The notes beneath the pieces are model-generated. The model was not told the DNA's origin. It searched no databases and was given only the letters and a program-made list of their open reading frames with translations. The translations under genes and the position numbers were made by a program. From NCBI RefSeq assembly GCF_029873635.1, contig NC_080425.1:43790402-43854401 (forward strand): a stretch of DNA of 64,000 nt, given 5' to 3'. The DNA is from Malania oleifera. Its lineage: Eukaryota > Streptophyta > Magnoliopsida > Santalales > Ximeniaceae. Numbering within the stretch: position 1 is the first letter of the stretch; each line of letters begins with the position of its first letter. Shown here piece after piece: positions 24,689-36,766 of this stretch.

Positions 24689-25149
24689 TTATATAGGTAC
24701 CCATACATTCTTGGGTCCAGAAGGTTTCATAAGGGATGTTTCTTTTACTCTCCATATTTGTTTTGTTTTCACACCTTTCCTCTTCAATGGATATTTAAAC
24801 TTTATATGTCCATTTTTCTTACATTGATAGCATATGGTGTTAGTGTAGGCATTAGAAGATGTGCTAGCATAATCTTTGAATGCTTTTGAAAAATATCCCA
24901 TGTAAAGATTCTTTTTCTTTTTATTTTCAACCCCATTAAAACCAATACCTTCTTTATTTAAGTTCATCCTTTGTGAACCTATCATTTTGTCAAAGTTTGT
25001 CTTTCCTTTTGTGAAGTTGTAAATGATTTTTTCTTTATCTTTAATTTGATTTTTGAGATCATTTATTTCAATGTCTTTCTTGTTATCAACCTTCTTTAGT
25101 GATTTCTATAATTCTTGAGATAATTTTCTAATGTTATCCTCTAATTCAG

Positions 25150-25195
<46 letters not shown>

Positions 25196-26641
25196 TTCTC
25201 ATATTCTATAGAGGATAGGGATCGAAGGTCTTCTATCATCTTTTCATTCTTGCTGTTTAATTTCTTAATTTTCAAATCTTTTCTTTTTCAGCAAGATTTT
25301 TAACTTCTAATTCTTTTATTGTAGCATCATACTTATTTTCTATTTTCTTGAGTTTTGAATCTTTATCATTTTCAGCAATCTTACTTGATTCTAGCTCTTT
25401 CATTATTTCATCATTCTTGTTTTTCAATGATGTGTTTTGTTTATTTACTTTGATTAGCATCTTATTTACTTTGAATAAATCATTTTGTAATTCATCATAA
25501 AATGGCATATACTCATCATTGGATTCATTTGATGAATCACTACAAGAATTATTTAAGGATTTGGATGAGGAGGTTTCCTCATTTTCCCAAGCCATAAAGC
25601 AAGTATAAGCAACCTCTTGGTCACTTGATTCATATTCCGAACTACTTGTACTATCCCAAGTAGTGGCTTTCATGACATTTTTATTTTTCTTCTTAAACTC
25701 TTTCTTTAGTAGTGGACATTCCGGTTTTATATGTCCAGCTTTGTTGCAATTATAACATGTGGGGGATTTTATTTTTGGATTTCTTTTTGCTGATTTCTTC
25801 TTCTTTCGATTCGGAGTCTTGGTTTCTTCTTTTGAATTTGTTTTTCCTTCTAAGGATTTTTGCAAGTTTCTTAGATATGAAGGCTAGTTCATCTTCATCT
25901 ATTTCTTCCTCACTACTAGAGTTTTCTTTTAAGGTTTTAAAGGCTATTGATTCTTGGACTTTGGTTTTTCCACTCCTTTCATTCATTGTCATTTTGTATG
26001 CAAGGAGAGAACCTATTAGCTCATTTTTCAAATTTCTTCCTTCCGTTATAGCAGTGACTTTTGGTTCCCATATAGGTGGCAGCCCTCTAAGAATTTTTCT
26101 TATCATCTCATAGGTACTATAGGTTTTTCCTAAGGCATTTAGGAAATTTATTATGTGAGTGAACCTAGTGTACATGCTAGTTATAGATTCATTTGGGTTC
26201 ATCTTAAAAGCTTCATATTTGCTTGTAAGCATATCAATCCTATTATCCCTAACATTTGTAGTGCCTTCGTAAGTGACTTCTAGCTTGCCCTATATTTCCT
26301 TAGCCAATTTGCAAGCCATTACTCTATTAAATTCATTAGCATCTAAAGCACAATATAAAACATTCATAGCACTAGAATTAACTTGCAACATCTTATAATC
26401 TAAGTTTGTCATATCATTTTTCTCCTTAAGAACTTGTTTTCCATCTAGAAGCTAGTTTAAGGGGAATTAGGTCACCATCCATGACAACCACCCAAACTTT
26501 CCAATTCATAGTTTGAAGATATATTTGCATTCGTTTTTTTTTTTTTTTTTTTTTCCAAAAAGTGTAGTTATGTCCACAAAAGATAGGAGGCCTAGTTGAA
26601 GATTGTCCCTCTCCAAAGGGAGCTATGCCTATGTGAGCCAT
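24689..26641 (-). pseudogene. gag of the Maximus/SIRE element
   Basis: Three frames on the minus strand. 26426-26641 starts MAHIGIAPFGEGQ and has an A-run (26536-26555) encoding a lysine string where it breaks. 25750-26232 is the capsid domain (YTRFTHIINFLNALGKTYST, RKILRGLPPIWEPKV). 25272-25865 carries a CCHC knuckle CYNCNKAGHIKPEC (about 25715-25757) and a long charged, coiled-coil-like tail with repeated KNK/LKK blocks. 24689-24985 has a second knuckle, CYQCKKNGHIKFKYPL, whose last cysteine is Tyr, and then GPKNVWVP, after which pol is missing. Gag forms the particle and binds RNA. Confidence 0.85.
25152..25192. repeat. (TA)n microsatellite inside gag
   Basis: About 20 TA units between the coiled-coil part and the second zinc knuckle. 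It breaks the gag frame. Confidence 0.95.
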
Positions 26642-26684
26642 TAAGATCTTTTTTTAGCTACTAATTAAGATTTTCTATAACCCC

Positions 26685-26696
26685 GCTCTGATACCA
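26685..26696 (-). other. Primer-binding site, initiator-Met tRNA type
   Basis: Minus TGGTATCAGAGC, two bases from the 5' LTR end at 26699. Confidence 0.85.
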
Positions 26697-26698
26697 AT

Positions 26699-28902
26699 TG
26701 AAACTAAGGTGTAGTCCCAAGAAGAGGGGGTTGAATTAGGTTTTAAAATTTCTTTTAATTCTCTTCAAGAATCCTTAACCTCTTTTAAGTCTTTTTAAAT
26801 GAATTCTTGTTTTCTTGTTGTTTCATCAAATAGACAATAAATATTTAAAACAAAATTCAATCCACAACCACAACACAAGTACTTAAACAATTAAGTAACC
26901 AATCAACCTTTCAATTAACCACACTATTCAAACCAATCAATCATAAAACATTCAATCAATATATACGTTGCAACTTAATAGAAATTCTTAGCTTTTTCAA
27001 CTTGTGTGCATCTCTGTTGTTATTGCAATCCCTTTGATAATGAGTTAGCTTTCTCAAAATAATTTTCAAGAAAACATTCACACTCTTCCCAAAATTTAGA
27101 ATTCAAATAAACTCTTAGTTAATTTATCTTTGGGACGTCAACCAAGTAAAGTATTCCCGTATGGATTCCGCAAAGTATGGCTTAACCAACGTACTCCCTT
27201 TCGGTTTTTGCAACCCAAATCAAAATTATAATTTAAGTTTACTTGATTTCCAAATATACATACTATATATGATTTAGAAATTTAAATCATCCACGCAATT
27301 TATATGTGCTGAAAATAAAGAGTAAGGGAAAGAGAGAGTGAGACTGGGACTTTTATGAGGTCTGGCTTATACCTAGCCTACCTCCTCACCTTTGGCAAAC
27401 CACCAAAGGATTACTAAAATCATTTCCTTTTTCTAGGTGGAACAACACCGTTTACACACTCCTTAGTAGGCTAGAGCCCACCTCTCCAAACGATGTACCC
27501 TCATTCGGTCACTCCTTTAAATAGGCTAGAGCCCACCTCTCTAAGCGATATCCCCATGCTTAGTCACTTCTTCAATTAGGCAAGAGACCGTCTCTCTAAG
27601 CAATATCCCCTTTCTTAGCCAACGATCCAAACAATCCTTGAAATCGTTAATCTATAAGAAAAACAAACAATTTCTGTGTACAAAAAATACTCTCTAAAAA
27701 AGGCAGGTTAGTACAAGTTCAGCATTATATACTTCAATGTAAAATATCAATATGAAATAGAATGAAGCTCAAGTGTAGAATTCACCAATATCCTTCTTAG
27801 ATAAGGATTAGCAGTAGGAATTCAGAGGAGGAAGGATCAGCACTTCAAAATATCTCAGCAAAAGAGATTTGCAATGAGTGGGTAAGAGAACTTTGTAAGA
27901 ACAAGAGTGCTTTCAGCTTCTCAATTAGATTTTTCAATTCTTGGTTAGTTTTGATTTGGAAAACCATGTATTTATAGGCATTTAAGAGTTTTTTTTTTTG
28001 TGTTGCCCAAGTTTACTTGGAGTATTTCCCAAGTTTTTAGAAAATTTGGAGCACAAGCAACTGATATTTAAAAATCAAAACTTTTAAAAAATTTGCTCGT
28101 TAACAGTGTTCAAACGACTGAACCTTCGAGTTCAGTATTTTGAAGTTCCATAGCCTTTGAAAAATTTGAACTAGATACAAGGTTAGATGACCGAGGTCAA
28201 GGGTCAGACGACTGAAGTTAGACTTTAGTCTTTTGAGGTGCTTCTGCCAGTTTCTGTCTTTCACCAAAACTTCTTCACATGACTGAACTTATTCTTCAGA
28301 CGTCTGAAGTAATTCTTCAGATGACTGAACTTAAAGTTCAGTCTTCTGAAGTTGCCACTTCAGGCTTCTGAGCACAAACTTCAGTCTACTAAACATTTTG
28401 TTTTCTGATTTTTCATTTCCAATTCAAAATATGGTTTGCTCTCTTTATTTATTCTTTTATAAAACAGTTTCTACGATTTTTTAAATAGGTCTCTAAGTCC
28501 ATATAATCCCCTAAAGAGCTTCAAAATATTTCAAATGATATTTAAACATTAAAGTACTTACATAAAGACTCCTAAGACTCTTCACATTCTAGGTACTTGA
28601 GTCTTCATGCTTTGTCTTTCTTTGAGCTCTCTCACTTTGCTTTTCTTTGGCTCTTTTGACTTCTAACTTTTCTTTGGCTTTCAACAATTCATCCACGTCC
28701 TTATGTTCTTCAAGCTTTAAAATATCATCTTTAAATCTATGCTTTGACTCTTTTAAACTTCATTTGATCTTTGTGAGCACTTTGACCTTGTTTTCTCATA
28801 TATGAGCTCTGAAATGACATTACTCACACAAATATGTTAAGTTCCACTTGTTTGTTAGCATCAAAACAAGATAAAAAGATTTTAAGCCTTGTAAGGCCAA
28901 CA
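26699..28902 (-). repeat. 5' LTR of the gag-only copia element
   Basis: 2204 bp. Plus left end TGAAACTAAGGTGTAGTCC, right end CTTGTAAGGCCAACA. TATA at 27967-27978 (plus TGTATTTATAGG), array at 28105-28385. Confidence 0.9.
28105..28385. repeat. CAGACGACTGAA array in 5' LTR
   Basis: Same family as 22625-22915, but with an extra unit containing CTTCAGACGTCTGAAG and without a GACGACTGAGGTGTTGAG unit, so the two arrays of one element differ by whole units. Confidence 0.85.
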
Positions 28903-28907
28903 AGAGC

Positions 28908-29165
28908 CTCCAAAGCTTCTCATTTCACCTCTATCTTCAAGAAGTCCATAATCCTACCATACAGTTCCCTAAACTAACTCTGATCAGTGGCTGACAACTT
29001 CCTTTAGCGGGTCAGAAGTTCATTATTGTCATAATTCCTTTAATGGAGCCTGACACAATGTAGAAGGGTACTCTGATGGATTTATGGTAGGGCATCAGCT
29101 GTACGAGTCTGGTTCTTCTCTAGCTTTAGGGCTTCTTCTATAAGATTCTTTAACTTTTGAGACAT
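28908..29165 (-). pseudogene. Start of Tat-lineage gag
   Basis: The ATG at 29163-29165 begins MSQKLKNLIEEALKLEKNQT and meets a stop after 27 residues. A shifted frame near 28915-28975 reads RELYGRIMDFLKIEVK, stop, EALEA, a gag-like block. The reading continues at 21208 across the copia insertion. The start was chosen for its charged N-terminus and for the leader upstream (29166-29310). Confidence 0.55.
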
Positions 29166-29293
29166 GGTGAAAAATATAGCAAAACCTTCCTACATACAAA
29201 ACATAGACACAATAAACATGGAAAGGAAAAAATGCATAGTTGCATACATAATATGACAAAGCTCCAGTGTTCTTGACATAATGGCCAAATTTT

Positions 29294-29310
29294 TGGGTTC
29301 ATCATCGCCA
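29294..29310 (-). other. Possible primer-binding site of the Tat element
   Basis: The minus strand has TTGGCGATGATGAACCC about 130 bases upstream of the gag start. A TGGCGA start is plausible for this lineage but the match to a tRNA end is poor. 29311-29457 would then be the 3' end of the Tat 5' LTR. Confidence 0.3.
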
Positions 29311-29457
29311 ACTCTATACTAATATAGGGATTCAAGGTACTACCACAGAATTTTAACTCTAATTCATGAGACTCTAAATGTTCTAATACTATCCTTGCTA
29401 ACTTTGTGAATGATTGGCAAAGTCCCTCATCTTTTAGTCATTAAAGACCTTGGGAGG

Positions 29458-30982
29458 ACTGAAGAGTCCCAAAAATGCACTAGTTTAGGCCCCCATTTAC
29501 CTTTGTTTATCCTCATTTATCTTGTATGTAACCCTTTGTTAACATAGTTCACAGTTATGCAAGGTGTATTCATGTTTCAGGAAATATACATTAATACCAA
29601 GGAGTTAAGTGTTATGATAAGCCAAGGGAGTATTTAGGATATTCAAAGTTCAAATCAGTTGATTAGCCAAGCTCCTAAAGCCTCAACACACATCAAAAGA
29701 GAAGAAGACTCAGTTCGACCAAGTGGTGTGGCCAGCAACACAAGGGGCGACCAAGTCACCAGTTGTAGACTCCAAGGTTCAGACTAAAGACAATTTGCTA
29801 CAAGGTTAGACCAAGACTTCGACCAAGTGACCCTTCAGGGTGACCAAGTCGAGTGACCCGAAGATTACTGAGCTCAAGATACTAAGGGTCTCGATCAAGG
29901 GCTCGACTAGGGAGACTCTAAAGGGTAACTAAGTTGAGTTCCTAAGTTGAACTAAAGATGGAGATGCTGCAAGTCTCGACCAACAGCTCAACCAACAAGA
30001 CCTTGAGGGATGACCATATCTAGATCTCGACCAGCCTCGACTAGGGTGCGACTTGGTCAATAGCAACGATCTTCTGCTCAAGATTTTGTGCTAAACTTTC
30101 CTCTTTTGAAATTCAAACCTTGTAAACCCTTTTGGGTATTAATATTAGCTTCGAAGATATTCTTAGGGTTCCCCTTTTGCCTTTCTTAGGTTAGTGACAG
30201 ACTTAAGATGTCAATGAGAGCCATTTAGATTAGGAGTAGTGTAAATTCTAATACATATTCTAGTTTGTGCAAGACATGTTCAACGACTTGTGACAACCGG
30301 TGAAGCTCTTGTGCTTTTCATGTAGAATAGAGGATTGTTTGATCGTATCCTCTAGTGTTAGTGATAGACACTTAGTTGCAAAAGGATTGATCTTTTTACA
30401 TGCTTTCTCTTTACCGCTTTCATTTATCTGCTTTCATTTAAATTCTTTCCTTTACATGCTTTGATTTACTATTTTCCTTTATTGGTTTGGCTGTGATGAA
30501 ATCTTAGATAGGATAGCACTACTATTGATTTAGTTAGATATAGGTAGTAGGCTATGAATACTAAAAAGTTTTTGCATGGTCACTGAGATAGTGTATACTC
30601 TGGTTCCCGATTGTGCTCCGGACAATTGGTGCACCCTTGCTACCTTATACCTTTGAATGGTACCTTTCACCGTATAACCTCATACGGATAGCTGACCAAA
30701 CATAGTTTATGCACATGACATCCTAAGTCTAGTTTATAAACTGAGCAGTAGGGATAATTTAGATTTTACATTCTTTCATTAGGATTGTTAGAAAAACCCT
30801 ACCTTTACACTCTTTCTTTTTACACAAAGTTATAGTAAACTAATCTACAAGTTGCTGATAACTGGGCTTGAGTCTCTGTGGATCGATACCCAACTTCCCC
30901 ACTTTCTACAGAACTTGGGAACAGTTAGGTTTATAAATATTATTTTTGGTAGTTAGGGACCCAAGCCTTGGCGAGCCTACCA
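29458..30982 (+). repeat. Athila-like 5' LTR
   Basis: About 1525 bp, homologous along its length to 48165-49677. Contains a CGACCAAG motif array (29700-30060), a decayed TATA (30136-30145, GTATTAATAT) and ends GCGAGCCTACCA. No gene. Confidence 0.85.
29700..30060. repeat. (C/T)TCGACCAAG motif array in Athila-like U3
   Basis: More than ten copies such as TTCGACCAAGTG, GGCGACCAAGTC, AGTCGAGTGACC, TCTCGACCAACAGC and GCTCAACCAACAAG, on both strands, ending about 75 bases before the TATA position. Confidence 0.75.
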
Positions 30983-30987
30983 AATTT

Positions 30988-31004
30988 TGGCGTCGTTGCC
31001 GGGG
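30988..31004 (+). other. Primer-binding site, tRNA-Asp type
   Basis: TGGCGTCGTTGCCGGGG. It differs from a perfect tRNA-Asp 3' complement by one C-to-T at a CpG. Five bases after the LTR end. Confidence 0.8.
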
Positions 31005-31385
31005 ACTAGGTCATGGTTATTAACCAATTTCTAGTTTAGAGTATTATTGCTTTGTTTTTCTTCATTTTTATTTTTTTTCTTTGTTTTATATGCTGAAGTC
31101 TTGATTGTGTGCTATAATTGTGTATGCTAGGTTTGCGTTCTTTGGGCCACAACTTAGTGCCTATAGGCCCCGAGATGGAGAAATCCCATAGGTTGGTTAG
31201 GAAATCCACTTTTAGGTCCAGAGTTAGTCGAGTCCTTTGAACCTTAAGTCATGACCAAAGGTCAACTGGTTCCGACTTACCCTAATCAAATTCAATATCC
31301 AAACCCCCATGCCTCCCATTGACCTGCGGCGAGGGAGCAACCTTTTCGGCCTCTGCAGGACTATTTCACTCCTTATGCATACACC

Positions 31386-32854
31386 TTGCCGTCTTGCATC
31401 CGGTTCTCAGATGTTAAGGCAGTGCAATTTGAAATCAAGACTTCCACCATCTCGATGCTTCCCAATTTCTATGAAAATTCAATAGAAAATTCATATAAGC
31501 ATCTTGATGAGTTTCTTGAAATTTGTTCCACCATCTGCATCCATAATTTTGATGATGATGCCCTTCGCTTAAGGTTTTTCATGTTCTCTAAGAAGTATAA
31601 GGCCAAATATTGGCTAACATTCTTATAGCCGAACTTGGTGACCAACTAGGCCCCCATGCAACATGAGTTTTTAAAAGAGTACTTCCCAATTGGGAAGACT
31701 AATCAACTACGAAGGGAAATCACTAGTTTCCCACAATTGGATGGGGAACTGTTTTTCGAGACCTGGGAGCATTTTAAGGACTTATTACATAAATGTCCAC
31801 ACCATTAGGTCCTTAGGTGGCAATTGGTTCAGACCTTCTACGAAGGATTGGCTGAATGAGATAGGTCAATGTTAGATGCTTCTTATGAAGGTACTTTCCG
31901 CACCAAACACAAGAATGAGGCCGGGATTCTCAGCAGCATGCAGTTGCTGCTCATAAACCAACCTAGCCTTCCACTTCCATATCTAAGGGATCCTATGAGC
32001 TAGCCGCAGGCCATGACCTAGCGCCCCACACTACACATAATAGTTCAAAAGTTAGACCAGGTCTTGTCCTTAGGACAGCAACCACAGCCAGCAGTGTGTA
32101 CAGAGGTATGTGCCATCTGTTGTGATCCTTCACACACTTGCTACAATTGACCCTATGCACTTTCCCAACTTGAGTTTGTGTAGGAGAAAGTTAAGGCTAC
32201 CCATAATTGGTACAATAGGCCATTTAATGACCCATATTCAAATACGTACAATTCTAGGAGGAATCAGCATCCTAACTTCTCCTAGAGGCCACAAGCTCTC
32301 GGTTTTCAAGCACAAAGACCTCATATATCACCTACTGCTCCACCTCCTCACATATACCAAAATGCCCAAAATCCTCCCGTATCTGCCCCTAGACCTTCAT
32401 CATATCAACATCCATCTCCTTAACCCCAATATGATTCTTTCTAGAAGATGGTATTGAAGGCCCTTAAGGGCATCAAGGTTGATCATTAGATTAATCGACA
32501 ATTGCTCCATTCCCACTCGCAGTCCATAGCAAAGCTTGAGCCAACCATGGGCCAACTAGATATATCCTTGAGTAGGCGGGAGAAGGAGAAGTTGTTGAGT
32601 CAGTCCCTCGTCGACCCAAAAGGACAACAAAGGGTAGAGAGTGATCTGGTTCCTAGCCATTTGACATATCATGAGCAAGCCCAAGCTGTGATCATCCTTA
32701 GAAGTGGTAGGAAGGTAGACAAAAAGGTCGAAAAAAAATTGGATGTAGGTATGGGTAAAGAGAAGATAGGGATAGAGCCCAGTGTTGACCCATGCAACCC
32801 TTTTTTCTTCAATCCGATAAGTAATCTTGTAATGCCCACCTTCTTCAATGATGG
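31386..32854 (+). pseudogene. Athila-like gag
   Basis: 31386-31628 reads FEIKTSTISMLPNFYENSIE, YKHLDEFLEICSTI and DALRLRFFMFSKKYKAKYWL, the capsid domain. After shifts, 31660-31980 continues (FLKEYFPIGKTNQLRREI, ETWEHFKDLLHKCP). Near 32097-32150 is a Cys/His knuckle, CAICCDPSHTCYN. 32502-32854 gives the C-terminal part (IAKLEPTMGQLDISLSRREK, AVIILRSGRK). Several stops and frameshifts. The last frame runs without a break into the sequence that resumes at 45639. Confidence 0.85.
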
Positions 32855-35106
32855 TGTAACGACCTGCCTAATTTACCATACTTTTTTCAATAATAAAATT
32901 TAATATAATAAGCCTAATATCCTATTCAACTAAATAAAATAATCAACCTTGACCCATGGGTACCAGGGATATACCACAAACGCAACTTTGATACCTAAGC
33001 AGCACGAAACGTAATCACATACATGTCATCCAACCAATCACAATACCGGAGTCTTACTAAAACTAGTATATACATACAATAATCCACCAAAAAGACCAAA
33101 AGTAGCCTAGGGTCACTTCCCAAAAATAAATCCAACCCTAGCTCTACCACTCACCCTTTTGATAGGGTAGCTCAGTCGGACTCTACTGCCGCGGAGCTTT
33201 ATATGCTCCTCTACCTGGATTCCCTAAAATATTTATATATAGCTGGGGTGAGACACCTCTAAGTAAGGGAAATAAACTAATATCAGTGTGTGGCAACATG
33301 AGTGTTTTTGTGTTATACATAATATCAGTACATACATCATAACTGGTAAAACTATTGATATCATATTTGAATAAAACATGATTTCTTATAACATAATATA
33401 ACGTACTAAATTACAAACATGAAAATCATCTTATATAATTGTACAATATTGAAACACACCTAGAATGGATAGCTAGTTGATGTCATGTCTTACCCCCACA
33501 TGACTTGGTTGTGCATCCCAAAGGTGGGACCTACCAATGGTTAGCTGACCATGCTAAATCAAACGTAAGTCTATAAGTATGATGAGTCCGCCCCTACCTG
33601 GTCCCAGGACTGCCAGGGGAACTACTCTACTCTACACTTGTAATAACCCCAAAAATGACTATACAAGATTAGTGGAGTGATTCCCAAAAAATAATAATAA
33701 ATAAAAAATTAATTAATTAATTAAGTTAAATTTATTTAAAAAAAGAAAAATAATAATAATTATAAAAATTTATTTTATTTTTATTAATAAAATATATTAT
33801 TATTAATATGAATTATTAATCTTCCATCCTCCTGAAGGTTCAGGAGGATACCAAACAAAAAAACAAAGAAAGAGTTGAAGAGAGATCTTTACGCAGCCAC
33901 CACTGTACCCTCTCCCCTCTCGTTCTCTCTCCCTCTCTCCTCAGTTTCGTGATGGATTTTCGTCCAATAAAAAATCAAAAGATACTGTTAGACTCCATTC
34001 TCCACTGTCGTTTTTTCTACTGGAGTAGATTGGCGGTAAGAGCGACGTAGGCATATCTCTTAGGGTAAGCCAATTTCTCCTTTTTCCTTAATTTCTTGCA
34101 AATTATAAGCCCAATTGACGATCGGACACCACCACAAGAATTTAGGGATGATTCTCTACGAGTTTAGCGGAGCGAAATTCTCGTAGGGTCGTCGTAGGCA
34201 AAATCCCAAATGTGGGATATGGAGGTTATTAAGGTGCTTATTTTTAATTAATTAGGGTTGATTTAGAAATATTAGAATATTAAGCATCTGAAGTTGAAAT
34301 AGGATTTTCAGAATTTAGGGCCTGGGTGAGCACCGCAGGTGTAATTTTCGCAGGCATAATTCAGAAAGTTAAGTGGGGGCGTTAAATGTTTGTTTAAATG
34401 TTAATTCGAGGTGTATGGAGCCTAGGGAAGGTTAGATGAGCATTATTTTGGGGAAATGAGTTTATTAATCTGGGAAAAATGCGAATTGCAGGATTTGAGT
34501 TTCGAGAGCCAAGGGTGTAGGATCTGGGTGTTAATGAGACTCTCAGTAAGTCAAGTAAGCGGAATAAATTATAACAGTATTTTTAGAACTACTATTTGAA
34601 TTAATATGTGAAAATGAGCATATGGTATTTTGTTTGGAAATTATTATGATGTAAATATTAGATAAATTGTGTGGCATTTGAGTAATATTAAATTGTAATG
34701 TTTTGGAGTGTGAAAGTAATATATTATGAATATTATATGAAAACTGTGTGGCACATGACATGTGTTGAAAAATGTGAAATATAACGATGGGTATTTTCTG
34801 AGAAAATATTGAAATGAAGATGATTGATGTGATTAGTGGAAAATAATGAAATATGGAATTTATATGTGAGTAGAAATTATTTGCATGAAAAATAAGATTG
34901 TACAAATGACTCATATGAGTATTTTAAGAAATGTGGAAATACGTGAAATATGATATATACTATTATGAGATGATGGAGTGTGCACAAAAAAATGATGAGA
35001 ATATTTATATTGAACTGAATTGAGATATAATGAAATATGATTGATGAAATGCCAGTACCTCATAATGATTGCGGGTATGTGGTAGTGAACCCTGATGGAT
35101 GGTTAT

Positions 35107-36120
35107 TGCTCAAGTGTTGGTGGTATGGCAGTAGCAAGGAGGTTCGGCGGAGAAGGCTGGAGATTGCTCTGCTATGGCCAAAATTGTAGAGGAGCTCGGG
35201 GAAGACTGCAGTTTTGTCTGGTGCAGAGTAGCATATGGAACTAGCCGTGGAGCTGGAGTACTTGTTGTTAGATGGGCTGGTGTGTCTCCTCGAATTTCAG
35301 TTGTTGGTGGCTCGAAATGGCTGTGCTTGGCTAGAGAAGAAGGCTGCTGGTGTTCAGGTTGCTATGGAAAACTACTGGTATGGCAGGAGGAGCTGGTGAT
35401 TCGGGGCAAAGGAAGAGCAGAGGGGAGTTGCGGCAAGGCTAAGATTAGAAAGAGAGAGACAAAGAAGAAAGCTGAGTAAGAGAGAAAAGAAGAGAGGAAA
35501 AAAAAAAAGACAGGGAGATAAATAGAGAAGGGAGACAAGAATAATCCAAGAGGAAACAGGGAAAAACAAAAGAAAAGAGAAAGGAAGAAGGAGGGAAGAA
35601 AGAGGAGAAGCCCGCAGGGGCTGTCTGCACAAAGGGAAGAAGAGAAGGAATAAAAAGGGGAGGGTGGAGCCCTAGGATCCGGATAAGTGACCCGAGCCGG
35701 CTGCATGTGCGGGTCACATTAGAACTTAACTTTATATATATTTTTTTTCTTTTTTTTTTCTTCATTTTTGCTCTCCATGTTCACAGCCAAATTTGTCCTT
35801 CTTCGAGCCCGTTTCTCTCAAAATTCAAAAAATGGAAGTTGCATATAATCTTTTCTTCTTTCTTTAGAAATTTGAATTGTCTCAATCGGAGCTCAGACGG
35901 AAAAGTTTTGTGTGAATTACAAACAAGTGCCGGTTTTGATTCCCGGGAATTTCTCTGCGATAAAAAAATTACCAAAAATTTATAAATTATGCAATAAAAC
36001 TCAAAAATTATAAATTCGGAACTTTATTAAAATATTGGACGTAATTAGACATTTAATTAAAAATATAAGCCGTAGAGACCGGATTAAAGTGCCCAATTAC
36101 GCAGTTTTGACGCGTAATCA
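35107..36120 (-). repeat. 3' LTR of element Y
   Basis: 1014 bp, close homologue of 42032-43055. Minus sense: TGATTACGCGTCAAAACTGC, a TATA-like ATATATATAAAG (35732-35743), then a pyrimidine-rich stretch (35445-35680). Frames reported here are low-complexity artefacts. Confidence 0.85.
35445..35680 (+). repeat. Polypurine stretch in Y LTR
   Basis: About 235 bases of mostly A and G on the plus strand (AGAAAGAGAGAGACAAAG and so on). Repeated at 42373-42600 in the other LTR. Confidence 0.9.
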
Positions 36121-36132
36121 TACCCCCCAACT
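36121..36132 (-). other. Polypurine tract of element Y
   Basis: Minus AGTTGGGGGGTA just before the LTR start TGATTACG. Matches the TAAGTTGGGGGT tract at 48152-48163 of the outer Athila-like element. Confidence 0.7.
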
Positions 36133-36766
36133 AACGTTTTGCTAGTCTCTAGCAAATGGCGTGAATAAATTTTAGGGTAGTGCCTACAACTACAAACTCC
36201 AGTGATCATGAATTCAATGCATATGTGACACAACCATACCATTTCGCATACAAGAATATAACTGAATTTCACACAGGGCTCGTTCATATTCAATACACAC
36301 AACTTCGAAGCACGTCACTCATGCAAGTTTCATCGTTTATATGTCATTTAAGAGCAATACACTCACAAGAAGTTAATCAGTGGCACATTTCAGAGTTAAT
36401 GCAGTCATATAAGTGCAAGTATAGACAAATAAACTCTCGAGGTGTGTGTGATGAGTGTAACTTAGTACACCTAGGATACCAGTGGACACCTACAGAACGG
36501 TCGCTTAGACTTGGCCTAACTGGCATACCCTGAAAAACACTCAAAAAGAAAGAAATGGGCTCACTCGTCATATGTGAGGAGGAGTGTCGTGATCAAACAT
36601 CCCACATATTAAAAGGAACAAACCCTAAGTATATGGAGTGGACTAGTCTGGAAAGGATCTAACCTATTTGTGAGGCGTCGGGTCCTTCACCCTAGCATCT
36701 TCTAACCTACTCACCACATCCAATCGAGACCACCCTAGATCAACTTATTCACAAACTTATCGTGAA
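36133..36766 (-). mobile_element. 3' untranslated region of Y, distal part
   Basis: Reverse-complement homologue of 47400-48120, for example AGGGTGAAGGACCCGACGCCT against AGGGTGAAGGACTTGACACC. No coding potential. Confidence 0.75.

Larger units (their letters stand above)
21214..28902 (-). mobile_element. Gag-only Maximus/SIRE Ty1/copia element with both LTRs
   Basis: 3' LTR 21214-23416 and 5' LTR 26699-28902, about 95% identical in sampled stretches, TG..CA ends, primer site at 26685-26696 and polypurine tract at 23417-23431. Flanks are AAAGC (21209-21213) and AGAGC (28903-28907), a duplication with one transition. The internal region is only about 3.3 kb and holds gag with two zinc knuckles. 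Protease, integrase, reverse transcriptase and RNase H are absent. Non-autonomous. It is inserted in Tat gag. Confidence 0.9.

Noticed and set aside
29458..29460. A clean target duplication for the Athila-like element
   Set aside because: AGGAC or GGAGG on the left does not match CAAAC or AACAA on the right, so no duplication is claimed.
35362..35765. Several overlapping Leu/Phe/Ser-rich frames that look like membrane proteins
   Set aside because: They are translations of the polypurine stretch in the Y LTR, seen again at 42300-42726. Low-complexity artefact.
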